A stretch of DNA of 64,000 nucleotides, taken from positions 62,520-126,519 of the forward strand of contig NZ_LMRR01000023.1 in assembly GCF_001426085.1 (NCBI RefSeq). Direction: 5' to 3'. This DNA comes from Rhodococcus sp. Leaf278 (GTDB lineage Bacteria; Actinomycetota; Actinomycetes; Mycobacteriales; Mycobacteriaceae). Both the position numbers and the translations under genes were made by a program. This document shows, piece by piece, positions 1 to 7,417 of the stretch; positions within the stretch are counted from its first letter, which is position 1; each line of letters starts with the position of its first letter. The notes under the pieces are model-generated. The model saw only the letters and a program-made list of their open reading frames with translations, ran no database searches and was not told the DNA's origin.

Positions 1-153
1 GTCTTCATAGCCGACGGTTCAGCGGTATTCGAGGGAGTCGGCGACCTCGCCCAAGGTGACGCAGTCCGACTCACGGCTACAGGCGGACACCGTGTGACAG
101 CATCGACTGCGAGCGAGATCCTGATCTGGGAAATGCACGCCGAGTTCGCCTGA
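1..153 (+). CDS. Pirin family protein, C-terminal 50 residues (5' end outside window)
   Basis: An open frame enters from the left edge and stops at TGA 151-153. It ends with ILIWEMHAEFA after a segment reading GDAVRLTATGGHRVTA. That is the usual end of pirin-like double cupin proteins, in which the C-terminal cupin strand closes with a hydrophobic segment and W-E-M-H. The metal-binding N-terminal cupin is not in the window, so activity (quercetinase-like or otherwise) cannot be judged. The next gene starts 14 bases later on the same strand, so the two may be co-transcribed. Confidence 0.6.
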   Translation, partial: VFIADGSAVFEGVGDLAQGDAVRLTATGGHRVTASTASEILIWEMHAEFA

Positions 154-167
154 CAGAAAGATGCGCC

Positions 168-977
168 ATGCCGACAGTGGTCACCGACGACTCCGTCACT
201 CTGAGCTACATCGACGAGGGCACCGGTCCGGCAGTAGTTCTCATCGCCGGCTTCTGTGCTCCTGCCACCACCTGGGCGCTACAGCAGAAGGCGTTGGTAG
301 CGGCCGGGTATCGCGTGCTGGCTCTCGATAGACGTGGCCATGGAGCATCGGAAGCACCGACCCACGGCGCATCCATGGAGCGGCACGGGCGCGATGTCGC
401 CAACTTCTTGACAGCGTTGGGCGTCGACGAAGCCGTCTTGATCGGCGGTTCGATGGGAGCGAGCACCGTCTGGTCGTACGTCTCACAGTTCGGCACCGAC
501 CGCGTGCGCGCCATTGTCTCGGTGGATCAGACACCGAAGATGGTGAACAGCGCGGACTGGTCGAACGGCTTCTACGGACTTACCGATGCAAATCGAACGA
601 CATTCTTCGACAGCGGAATACCTAGCACGGGCCACGGCAGGCCTCAGTGGAAGTCAGTGCCTTCGCTGCTGAAACTGGCATTCGCGATGCGGTCGATGCC
701 GAAGATGGCGTCACCCGACACGGCTCCGATGAAGGCTCTGCTCGCCGATCATGCAGCACAGGATTGGCGCGCAACCATTGCTGGCAACGACAGGCCGTTC
801 CTGATGGTCGCCGGGCGCGACAGTCAGTTCTGGCCTGCTGCACACGCTTCCGAGTCGGTGGAACTCAATCCACTCGGTCGATCGGTCGTTCTGGAGAAGT
901 GCGGTCACGCCGCGAACATGGACCGGCCGAAGGAGTTCAACACGGCGATGCTGGAGTTCCTCGACTCGGTCGCGTGA
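168..977 (+). CDS. Alpha/beta hydrolase fold protein
   Basis: This 269-residue single-domain cytosolic hydrolase shows the complete catalytic set. The nucleophile elbow is GGSMGA with Ser95, the acid is Asp218 in VAGRDSQFW, and the base is His247 in KCGHAANMD. The oxyanion region LIAGFCAPATTW is at residues 25-36. Length and layout match small esterase/haloperoxidase-like members. The substrate cannot be told from sequence. It follows the pirin remnant by 14 bases and converges on the MarR gene, whose stop lies 3 bases past its own. Confidence 0.85.
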   Translation: MPTVVTDDSVTLSYIDEGTGPAVVLIAGFCAPATTWALQQKALVAAGYRVLALDRRGHGASEAPTHGASMERHGRDVANFLTALGVDEAVLIGGSMGASTVWSYVSQFGTDRVRAIVSVDQTPKMVNSADWSNGFYGLTDANRTTFFDSGIPSTGHGRPQWKSVPSLLKLAFAMRSMPKMASPDTAPMKALLADHAAQDWRATIAGNDRPFLMVAGRDSQFWPAAHASESVELNPLGRSVVLEKCGHAANMDRPKEFNTAMLEFLDSVA

Positions 978-979
978 GG

Positions 980-1414
980 TTACGACTGCTGATTCCCGTC
1001 GAGAGCCTCGGCACACGCGACAAGGTTGCGGTGCAACACTTCTCGCTCCTGTGTGGACAGCGAGGCAATCATGACCTGTTCGACGGAGGCCACAGCGGCC
1101 GACGCTTGCCCTAAGCGCTCCATGCCCCGAGTTGTCACGTGCAGGCGCTGGTCTCGACCTGCCCCTTCGATTTCCACCAAGCCGTCGCGCGTGAGACCGG
1201 CCAACAGTTGATGGGTTGCCTGCCTGCTGACGAACACCGCACGCGCGAGTTCGGCGTTGGACAGACCCGGCTTCTGCGCGAGGAGCTCGAGGCTCGAGTA
1301 CTGAGAGACGGTGATGTCTAGATCGCGCAGACAATCGTCCATCGCCGAGCGCAAGGCGGAGGTTGCCCGCTTCAGGGCGTAACCGATCGAGGTGTCGACA
1401 TCCACTTGACTCAT
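980..1414 (-). CDS. MarR family transcriptional regulator
   Basis: This is a 144-residue winged-helix repressor. The helix-turn-helix and wing read LSNAELARAVFVSRQATHQL and then LVEIEGAGRDQRLHVTTRG. The ATG at 1414 is preferred over an upstream ATG at 1474, because the longer reading would cover both palindromic operators and run into the divergent VOC gene. The gene is divergent from a VOC protein across 63 bases that hold two TCAAnnnnTTGA palindromes. It therefore probably represses itself and the VOC gene. The ligand is unknown. Confidence 0.85.
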   Translation of the reverse strand: MSQVDVDTSIGYALKRATSALRSAMDDCLRDLDITVSQYSSLELLAQKPGLSNAELARAVFVSRQATHQLLAGLTRDGLVEIEGAGRDQRLHVTTRGMERLGQASAAVASVEQVMIASLSTQEREVLHRNLVACAEALDGNQQS

Positions 1415-1415
1415 G

Positions 1416-1427
1416 TCAACATCTTGA
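1416..1427. promoter_or_regulatory. MarR-type operator, copy 1
   Basis: TCAACATCTTGA is a TCAA-N4-TTGA palindrome directly upstream of the marR start codon (ATG 1414-1412 on the minus strand). A second copy of the same dyad lies 28 bases away, centre to centre. Confidence 0.55.
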
Positions 1428-1443
1428 CATACATTCGTTGTCG

Positions 1444-1455
1444 TCAAGAAGTTGA
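1444..1455. promoter_or_regulatory. MarR-type operator, copy 2
   Basis: TCAAGAAGTTGA is a TCAA-N4-TTGA palindrome located 22 bases before the VOC start codon at 1478. It is a match to copy 1 in both arms, so one MarR dimer per site could control both divergent genes. Confidence 0.55.
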
Positions 1456-1477
1456 CGAACAATCGAAAGGGCACAAC

Positions 1478-1849
1478 ATGACCGTTGCAACCGTTTCCGG
1501 ACCGAGCTTCCTCTCCCTCCAGGTACGTGATCTCGCCGTCAGCGCAGACTTCTACGAATCCCGGCTCGGCCTCGTCCGCGCACCCCAGTCTCCACCCGGA
1601 GCAGTGGTGTTCACCACCTCACCCATCCCTTTTGCCGTCCGAAACCCCGCTCCGGGGACCGATCTCGACAGTGGGCAGCCAGGACTCGGAGTTGCACTGT
1701 GGCTCGAATGCAACAACGCCGTGGCGCTACACGAAACGCTGGTCGCGGCCGAAGTCACCATCTTGACCGACCCCTTCGACGGACCCTTCGGCAAGACCTT
1801 CGTCCTGCAAGACCCGGACGGCTACGCCGTCACCGTGCACAGCAGCTAG
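1478..1849 (+). CDS. VOC (glyoxalase/bleomycin-resistance) family protein
   Basis: This is a 123-residue single vicinal-oxygen-chelate domain. It begins FLSLQVRDLAVSADFYESRL, the typical first beta-alpha unit, and ends KTFVLQDPDGYAVTVHSS. The start ATG 1478 has a GAAAGG ribosome site 7 bases upstream. The usual metal ligand His of glyoxalase I is not evident in the first strand, so it could be a binding or dioxygenase-like member. Divergence from marR with shared operators suggests inducible expression, for example by a toxic small molecule. Confidence 0.8.
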   Translation: MTVATVSGPSFLSLQVRDLAVSADFYESRLGLVRAPQSPPGAVVFTTSPIPFAVRNPAPGTDLDSGQPGLGVALWLECNNAVALHETLVAAEVTILTDPFDGPFGKTFVLQDPDGYAVTVHSS

Positions 1850-1851
1850 TT

Positions 1852-1883
1852 CCGAAAGAACTATTGCGAAATATTTCTTTCGG
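1852..1883. repeat. Inverted repeat before the ArsR-type gene
   Basis: CCGAAAGAA (1852-1860) and TTCTTTCGG (1875-1883) are perfect 9-base arms separated by 14 bases. They lie between the VOC stop and the regulator start at 1898. The AT-rich centre and position suggest an operator for the downstream winged-helix regulator. It could also form a weak hairpin ending the VOC transcript. Confidence 0.5.
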
Positions 1884-1897
1884 GTTATGGTTGGTGC

Positions 1898-2485
1898 ATG
1901 AGCCCACCACCACCGTCCCGGAACCCGCGGAAACTGACGGACATGTCCGAGCTGAAGGCACTGACGCATCCCATCCGGCTGCGCCTGCTCTATGCGTTGC
2001 GTGCCAACAAGTCGATGACTGCAACCCAGCTCGGCGATCTGGTGGACGAGTCGCCGGCCTCGGTGAGCTACCACCTTCGAAAGCTCGCCGAGCACGGGTT
2101 CGTCAAAGAGGTCGAGAACGGATCGGACAAGCGTCAGCGGTGGTGGTCGGAGGCCAACGAGGAGGGCTTCAGCTGGTCCGAGAACGACTTCTCCGACTCG
2201 CCCGAGTCACTGTCGGTTGCAAAAGCGTCCAAGGATTCCTGGCTGGCTCACCAGTGGTCTCGCTTACGCGATTTCGACCGAACGTCCGAATCGTGGGGAC
2301 CGGAGTGGGTATCGGCGGCGTTCAGTACCGACAATGTCTTACGTCTAACTGCAAGCGAAACCGCCGAGCTGGACACGGAGTTACGCGCGGTCGTGGACAA
2401 ATGGCGTCGACACGGCGAGAACGCGACCCCGGAGGATCGCGAACACGTCATGGTCCTGATGCACGGATTCCCCACCACACCATAG
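1898..2485 (+). CDS. ArsR-type winged-helix transcriptional regulator
   Basis: This 195-residue protein has an N-terminal winged helix: ALTHPIRLRLLYALR, then ATQLGDLVDESPASVSYHLR, then LAEHGFVKEVENGSDKRQRWW. That is the DUF2250/ArsR-like HTH_20 layout. The C-terminal half is helical and acidic without cysteine metal ligands, so a metal sensor is unlikely. A start at ATG 1898 is assumed, with ATG 1943 as an alternative because no clear ribosome site precedes 1898. An inverted repeat lies just upstream, and a small coiled-coil gene follows 8 bases downstream. Confidence 0.8.
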   Translation: MSPPPPSRNPRKLTDMSELKALTHPIRLRLLYALRANKSMTATQLGDLVDESPASVSYHLRKLAEHGFVKEVENGSDKRQRWWSEANEEGFSWSENDFSDSPESLSVAKASKDSWLAHQWSRLRDFDRTSESWGPEWVSAAFSTDNVLRLTASETAELDTELRAVVDKWRRHGENATPEDREHVMVLMHGFPTTP

Positions 2486-2493
2486 GAGTTGGA

Positions 2494-2706
2494 ATGTATC
2501 CGTTCGATGCGCACACGTATCTCTTCTTGGCCCAGCTGGATCGCGATCGCCACATGCTTCTCGCCGAACGCCGCAGACTTGCTGCTGCGCAGAAGCGACT
2601 CCGCCGGGATGAACTCCGCGTCCAGCGGGCGTGGGACGAGTTGACGGTATCACTCGCCGATGTCTCCGTGTCCGAACGAAGAGTGCTCGAGCTGGCTCGT
2701 CGGTGA
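2494..2706 (+). CDS. Small helical hypothetical protein (70 aa)
   Basis: The start ATG 2494 follows a good ribosome site (AGGAG, 2484-2488) and lies 8 bases after the ArsR-type stop, so the two are probably one operon. The product is almost entirely helix, with many charged residues (LDRDRHMLLAERRRLAAAQK), suggesting a short coiled coil. I do not recognise the family. Co-transcription with the regulator suggests it is its partner or its target. Confidence 0.6.
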   Translation: MYPFDAHTYLFLAQLDRDRHMLLAERRRLAAAQKRLRRDELRVQRAWDELTVSLADVSVSERRVLELARR

Positions 2707-2716
2707 CGAAAGTCGT

Positions 2717-3202
2717 TCACAGGAGCTTCTTTTCGAGCCACACCTCGGCGTAGGGGTCTGCATTGAACGCCGGTACCTCGTGATAGCCAAGCTTGGAGTA
2801 CAGGCCCCGCGCCTCGATCAGGTCCGCTCGGGTATCCAATCTGACTGTCGTGCGATGCGATTCGCGGACGCACTCTTCGACGAACTCGACCATCGACGCG
2901 CCCACCCCGTTCCCGCGGGCACGGACGTCGACGAAGACCCGCGTGAGCTCGGCAATGTCGTCGGACACGAAACGTGCACCCCCGCAAGCGGCCAGGTCCG
3001 AGCCGAGATACGCGACAACGAATACACCCGACTCTCCGACGAGGTCGTCGCTGGGCTCGTCGAGCATGGCTCCACCGACTTCGATGTCCGATGCCTCACG
3101 CCCATGGAAGCGTCTGACGACATCGACGTAGTAGCGGTACAGGATCTCCGATGCCGGCTCCGAGGACGGATGAACGACGGCGAACGTCGCCGATACCGCC
3201 AC
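2717..3202 (-). CDS. GNAT family N-acetyltransferase
   Basis: This 161-residue protein has the acetyl-CoA loop VRARGNGVGASMVEF after the beta4 strand LTRVFVD. The C-terminal half (ARGLYSKLGYHEV) is the typical closing motif of the fold. The GTG start at 3202 shares one base with the TAG stop of the DUF808 gene (TAGTG), so translation is probably coupled. A longer reading upstream exists only as the antisense-frame shadow of that gene. The substrate is unknown. It ends convergent to the small coiled-coil gene. Confidence 0.8.
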   Translation of the reverse strand: MAVSATFAVVHPSSEPASEILYRYYVDVVRRFHGREASDIEVGGAMLDEPSDDLVGESGVFVVAYLGSDLAACGGARFVSDDIAELTRVFVDVRARGNGVGASMVEFVEECVRESHRTTVRLDTRADLIEARGLYSKLGYHEVPAFNADPYAEVWLEKKLL

Positions 3203-4143
3203 TACTTTGCAGCGGACCGCTTGGCAAGTGCCTTCGAGATCCCCAGCTGCGCAACCACGATGATGCAGCCGACGATCGCACCGATGATCGCCGACGCCAG
3301 AGTGTTGACGATCCACGCCAGTACTCCGCCGATACCTGCCACGCCGCGCACCGCTTCTTCGCCGTGGTGCACAAGTTCGTAGATCGGATGGAATCCCAGC
3401 TCGTCGATACCGACGAGCAGGATGTGTCCACCGACCCACAGCATTGCGGCCGTGCCGACAACCGACAGCACCGACATGACCTTGGGCATGCCCTTGACCA
3501 GACCCCGGCCGAACTTCTCGACGAATCCCGTGGAACCGTCGGCCAATTTCAGACCGATGTCGTCCATTTTCACGATCAGCGCAACGACGCCGTAGACAAC
3601 GATCGTGATGACCACGGCAACGACCGCCAGGATGATCAACCGACTCCAGAAGCCCTCCGAGGCAATGGTGTCCAGTGCGATGACCATGATTTCGGCCGAC
3701 AGAATGAGATCGGTGCGCACGGCACCGGAGACCACCGAGTCCTCGTCACGCGGCTCGTCCTCGGCAGCCTCGTGATGGTCGCCATGACCGAACAGCGCAC
3801 CCCAGATCTTGTGCGCGGCCTCGTAGCTGAGGTAACACCCGCCGAGCATCAGAATCGGCGTCAACAGCCACGGCAGGAACTGACTCAACAACAGGGCGAT
3901 CGGAAGAATGATCAGGAGCTTGTTGCGCAACGAGCCGACCGCGATGCGCTTGATGATGGGGAGCTCTCGTTCGGCCGCGAGGCCGCGAACGTACTGTGGC
4001 GTCACCGCTGCATCGTCGATGACAACGCCTGCTGCCTTGGCCGTTGCCTTACCGGTCGCGGCACCGACGTCGTCGATGGAGGCCGCGGCCAGGCGAGCCA
4101 GCGCTGCCACGTCGTCGAGTAGGGCTACGAGTCCGCCGGCCAT
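3202..4143 (-). CDS. DUF808 family inner-membrane protein
   Basis: This 313-residue protein starts GGLVALLDDVAALARLAAAS and has the DUF808 hallmark VVIDDAAVTPQYVRGL at about residues 41-56. Several membrane helices follow (LLIILPIALLLSQFLPWLL; LIILAVVAVVITIVVYGVVA). ATG 4143 is chosen because GGAGG lies a few bases upstream, although GTG 4146 is also in frame. The function of the family (E. coli YedI) is not established. Translation appears coupled to the GNAT gene by a one-base overlap. Confidence 0.85.
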   Translation of the reverse strand: MAGGLVALLDDVAALARLAAASIDDVGAATGKATAKAAGVVIDDAAVTPQYVRGLAAERELPIIKRIAVGSLRNKLLIILPIALLLSQFLPWLLTPILMLGGCYLSYEAAHKIWGALFGHGDHHEAAEDEPRDEDSVVSGAVRTDLILSAEIMVIALDTIASEGFWSRLIILAVVAVVITIVVYGVVALIVKMDDIGLKLADGSTGFVEKFGRGLVKGMPKVMSVLSVVGTAAMLWVGGHILLVGIDELGFHPIYELVHHGEEAVRGVAGIGGVLAWIVNTLASAIIGAIVGCIIVVAQLGISKALAKRSAAK

Positions 4144-4253
4144 CACAAACCTCCGCGTCGATACGAGAACACCACTGGGCTCCTCATGATGCGAGCCCTT
4201 GGAACCCTACCGTCCGCAGGTGGTCTGTGATCGCCGTCCGGTCCTTCCCTCGA

Positions 4254-5417
4254 CTACGCGATCTTCCTCTCCTGCTCCTCGTCGAGAACTTTCGCCGGCG
4301 GCAATCCGATGCTCGGGTCGTGTCCGCGGAAATTCTTCAGCCACCAGCTCCAGTCCTCGGGCACCAGCGAGAACGGGTCACCATGGCCGAGCTCGCGTGC
4401 AGCCCACACTGGCCAGTGCGGATTGGCAAGTGCCGGACGACCGAGCAACACCACGTCGATCTTGCCGTCGCGGATCACGGCGTCCGCATTCTCCGGAACT
4501 CCCAGATTCCAGCTGCACGTCACCGGGATATCCAGCTCGCGCTTGACCCGCGCGGCCCGCTCGACCATGAACCCCATGTCCCCGAAAGGCGGGTCCACCA
4601 TGTCGTCGGTATTGAAGCCCAGGCTGACGTCGGCCATATCCAGGCCGTGTTCCTTCATCCATCCGATGGCGATCATGGATTCGTCGAACTGAACCCCGTC
4701 GGGGTGGTGGTCATCCGAGCCCAAGCGCATGGTGAGGGGGTACTTCTCCGGCCACACCTCACGCACCGCGTCGAGCGCCTCCAGGTGGAACCGTGCCCGG
4801 TTCTCCAGGCTTCCGCCGTACTGATCGGTGCGCTGATTCGCCAGTGGGGAGAAGAAGCTTGCCCCGAGATAACCGTGGGCGTAGTGCATTTCCAGCCATT
4901 CGTAACCGGCTTCCGCAGCACGGACAGCTGCGTCGGCGTAGCTCTGATGGATCGCCTTGATCTCCGGCACGGTGAGTTCGTGGACGGGGAACGAGTGGTC
5001 ACCGCCGTACGGAATCGCCGACGGCGCAACACACTCCCACCCGTCGGGATGGTCTGCCGGAAGCTGGTGTCCGCCCTGCCACGGTGGAACTTCGCTGCCC
5101 TTGCGTCCGGTGTGACCCAGCTGAATGGCCGGAACCGAACCCATCTCCTTGATCATCGACGTCACGCGAGCGTGACCCTCGATCTGATCGTCGTCGTAGA
5201 TCCCGGCGCACCCGGGGGTGGTGCGTCCGTCGGGCGTGATCGCTACCTGCTCCGGAAACACCATCCCGAAGCCACCCGCCGCGCGTGCGCCCAGGTACAT
5301 CAGGTGAAAATCGTTCATCTTCCCGTCGACGGCGCGATACATCGTCATCGGCGACATGGCGATTCGGTTTCGAAGCGTCACCCCTTTGAGAGTGAACGGG
5401 CTGAAGAGATCCGGCAT
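4254..5417 (-). CDS. NADH:flavin oxidoreductase, old yellow enzyme family (YqjM/xenobiotic reductase type)
   Basis: This is a 387-residue FMN TIM barrel. It begins LFSPFTLKGVTLRNRIAMSP, the family opening, and has AIQLGHTGRKGS and ERAARVKRELDIPVTCSWNL. Here the proximal cysteine of classical YqjM (in the strand after RNRIAMSPM) is replaced by Thr-Met-Tyr. The start ATG 5417 has AAAGGA nine bases upstream; longer in-frame starts give an unlikely N-terminus. Members reduce activated C=C bonds of enones or nitro compounds. The physiological substrate is unknown. Confidence 0.85.
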   Translation of the reverse strand: MPDLFSPFTLKGVTLRNRIAMSPMTMYRAVDGKMNDFHLMYLGARAAGGFGMVFPEQVAITPDGRTTPGCAGIYDDDQIEGHARVTSMIKEMGSVPAIQLGHTGRKGSEVPPWQGGHQLPADHPDGWECVAPSAIPYGGDHSFPVHELTVPEIKAIHQSYADAAVRAAEAGYEWLEMHYAHGYLGASFFSPLANQRTDQYGGSLENRARFHLEALDAVREVWPEKYPLTMRLGSDDHHPDGVQFDESMIAIGWMKEHGLDMADVSLGFNTDDMVDPPFGDMGFMVERAARVKRELDIPVTCSWNLGVPENADAVIRDGKIDVVLLGRPALANPHWPVWAARELGHGDPFSLVPEDWSWWLKNFRGHDPSIGLPPAKVLDEEQERKIA

Positions 5418-5550
5418 GACTGTGGTCCTTTCCCTGGGTACGACCACCTCATCACCTGGCACGTTTCGACCGACTACACCGATGCTGCACATCGGTGACA
5501 GTTTTCTCACCGTCTCGCTCACCTGCATGTGAGGCCCGATGTATGGTTTC

Positions 5551-5562
5551 CTATACGTATAG
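5551..5562. promoter_or_regulatory. Palindrome upstream of membrane protein/Xre pair
   Basis: CTATACGTATAG is a perfect 12-base palindrome 29 bases before the ATG at 5592. A further TATAC half-site lies at 5569-5573. It is a likely operator for the small Xre regulator encoded at the end of this two-gene unit, by analogy with the TATCGATA sites before the similar pair at 42.1 kb. Confidence 0.5.
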
Positions 5563-5591
5563 TGAGCTATACCGAGGATCGGAGAAAGCGC

Positions 5592-5996
5592 ATGACACTC
5601 AGATGGATATCGGTCGCCGCGGTCGGACTCGCCACGGCATTGGCGACAGCATTGCTCGCCTGGCTGGTCTCGCCCGTCGCACCGGGAATCTCGGCGGTGG
5701 TCTTCGGATTCACCGCGCTTCCGTTCGGGACGATGCTGGGTTGGGTTCTGTTCATCGCCCCATCCACCGCCGACTCGGCGTACGCGTCGGGCGAGAGCAT
5801 CGAATCACACTGGACCACAAAGGCATCGAGTGGCACCGCCACCGATCTTGTGACCGTCCTCGGCCTGACTCTGGCGGTAGTCGCCATCACCCACGTCGAC
5901 CCCCCGGCCACTCTGCTACTGACGGGCCTGCTGCTGGCTGCGTTCGCATCGTTCACCGCGCGGTATGCGTTCGCTCGCTACCGAGCCTTGTCGTAG
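5592..5996 (+). CDS. Small integral membrane protein (134 aa), partner of Xre regulator
   Basis: Four hydrophobic segments are visible (LRWISVAAVGLATALATALL; ISAVVFGFTALPFGTMLGWV; TDLVTVLGLTLAVVAITHV; LLLTGLLLAAFASFTARYA). ATG 5592 follows GGAGAAAG. It overlaps the next gene by one base (TAGTG), so the pair is translationally coupled. Membrane protein plus short Xre regulator is a recurrent arrangement (DUF2178/DUF2975-like with YozG). The exact family here is not certain and the function is unknown. Confidence 0.75.
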   Translation: MTLRWISVAAVGLATALATALLAWLVSPVAPGISAVVFGFTALPFGTMLGWVLFIAPSTADSAYASGESIESHWTTKASSGTATDLVTVLGLTLAVVAITHVDPPATLLLTGLLLAAFASFTARYAFARYRALS

Positions 5997-6193
5997 TGAA
6001 GAACAGTGTCCGACGGCGTCGTACCGAGAACGGCTGGTCTCAGAACGAACTGGCCGAGCGGATCGACGTCACGCGCCTGACGATCATCTCCATCGAAAAA
6101 GAGCGATTCGACCCGAGTCTGCCCGTCGCCTTTCGCCTCGCCGCCGCCTTCGACTGCACCATCGAGGAGTTGTTCGAGCCGGATCCGACCTGA
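5996..6193 (+). CDS. YozG-like short Xre (Cro/CI) transcriptional regulator
   Basis: This 65-residue protein is almost only a helix-turn-helix: NGWSQNELAERIDVTRLTII followed by PVAFRLAAAFDCTIEELFE. The start is GTG 5996 inside the TAG stop of the membrane gene. Regulators of this size usually repress their own operon; the CTATACGTATAG palindrome upstream of 5592 is the obvious candidate site. Confidence 0.8.
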   Translation: MKNSVRRRRTENGWSQNELAERIDVTRLTIISIEKERFDPSLPVAFRLAAAFDCTIEELFEPDPT

Positions 6194-6196
6194 GCG

Positions 6197-7417
6197 CTAT
6201 TGCGAATAGGAGCTCATGAAGTTGCCGAGACGTTCGAGCGCCGTCGCGAGATCGTCGACGTTGGGCAGTGTGACGAGCCGGAAGTGATCGGGCACATCCC
6301 AATTGAAGGCACGGCCGTGACTGACGAGAATCTTCTCGGACTCGAGGAGGTCGATCACGAACTTCTCGTCGTCGACGATGCCGAAGCGTTCGGTGTCGAG
6401 TTTCGGAAACATGTACAGCGCACCCGCTGCCTGCACACAGCTGATTCCGTCGATCGAGTTGAGCATGCGATGCGCGAGGTCACGCTGCGCGGTCAGCCTG
6501 CCGGATGGGAGCAGCAGATCCTCGATCGACTGCCTGCCGCCGAGCGCGGTCTGTATTGCGTGTTGCGCCGGCACGTTCGCGCACATCCGCATGTTGGACA
6601 GCAGGGTGATGCCCTCGATGAAACTCGCCGCACGTCGACGCGGCCCGGTGATTGCCAACCATCCGGCCCGAAATCCACACACCCGGTACGCCTTCGACAG
6701 ACCCGAATAGGTCAGACACAGAACGTCTTTACCCGTGAGAGTGGCCAGGTTCGTCATCTCTGCACCGTCGTAGACGATCTTCTCGTAGATCTCGTCGGCG
6801 AGCAGTATCAGATCGTGCTCACGTGCCAAATCGACGAATCGCTGCAGTGCCTCGCGTGGATACACCGCCCCTGTCGGGTTGTTGGGATTGATCACCACGA
6901 TCGCACGAGTGCGAGGGGTGATCTTGGCTTCGAGATCCTCGAAGTCCGGGGCCCAATCCTGGCTCTCGTCGGCCAGGTAGTGGACGGGTGTGCCGCCGGC
7001 GAGCGCTACCGATCCCGTCCACAGCGGATAATCGGGTGACGGAATCAGAATCTCGTCCTCCGGGTTGCACAGCGCCTGCATCGTCAGGGTGATCAGCTCG
7101 GAGACCCCGTTGCCCAGGTATACGTCGCCGACGTCGAGATCGGTCAGGCCCTTGGTCTGGTAGTACTGCACCACCGCGGTGCGCGCCGAGAACAAACCAC
7201 GCGAATCGGAATATCCCTGTGCAGTAGGCAGATTGCGGATCATGGCCATCATGATCTCGTCCGGTGCCTCGAACCCGAAGGGGGCAGGATTGCCGACGTT
7301 GAGGCGCAGGATGGTGTGTCCCTGCTCCTCGAGTTCCTCGGTCTTGTCCAGAATGCGTCCGCGAATGTCGTAGCGAACATTCTCGAGTTTGCGCGCCTGA
7401 TCGATCGATTTGGTCAT
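6197..7417 (-). CDS. Pyridoxal-phosphate aminotransferase, AlaA-like alanine/glutamate transaminase
   Basis: This is a 406-residue fold-type I aminotransferase. The PLP lysine is Lys242 in YSGLSKAYRVCGFRAGW, with the Asn/Asp/Tyr signatures NPNNPTGAV and LADEIYEKI. The N-terminal LRLNVGNPAPFGFEAPDEI is typical of AlaA/YfbQ and of mycobacterial AspC (Rv0337c), which make alanine or aspartate from pyruvate or oxaloacetate with glutamate. The ATG overlaps the TGA of the EamA exporter gene upstream (ATGA), so the two are co-transcribed and coupled, perhaps linking amino-acid synthesis to export. Confidence 0.88.
   Translation of the reverse strand: MTKSIDQARKLENVRYDIRGRILDKTEELEEQGHTILRLNVGNPAPFGFEAPDEIMMAMIRNLPTAQGYSDSRGLFSARTAVVQYYQTKGLTDLDVGDVYLGNGVSELITLTMQALCNPEDEILIPSPDYPLWTGSVALAGGTPVHYLADESQDWAPDFEDLEAKITPRTRAIVVINPNNPTGAVYPREALQRFVDLAREHDLILLADEIYEKIVYDGAEMTNLATLTGKDVLCLTYSGLSKAYRVCGFRAGWLAITGPRRRAASFIEGITLLSNMRMCANVPAQHAIQTALGGRQSIEDLLLPSGRLTAQRDLAHRMLNSIDGISCVQAAGALYMFPKLDTERFGIVDDEKFVIDLLESEKILVSHGRAFNWDVPDHFRLVTLPNVDDLATALERLGNFMSSYSQ

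Noticed and set aside
5541..5592. TATA-rich sequence before the membrane/Xre pair as a phage attachment site
   Set aside because: The palindrome is short, with no integrase or tRNA nearby; an Xre operator explains it better.
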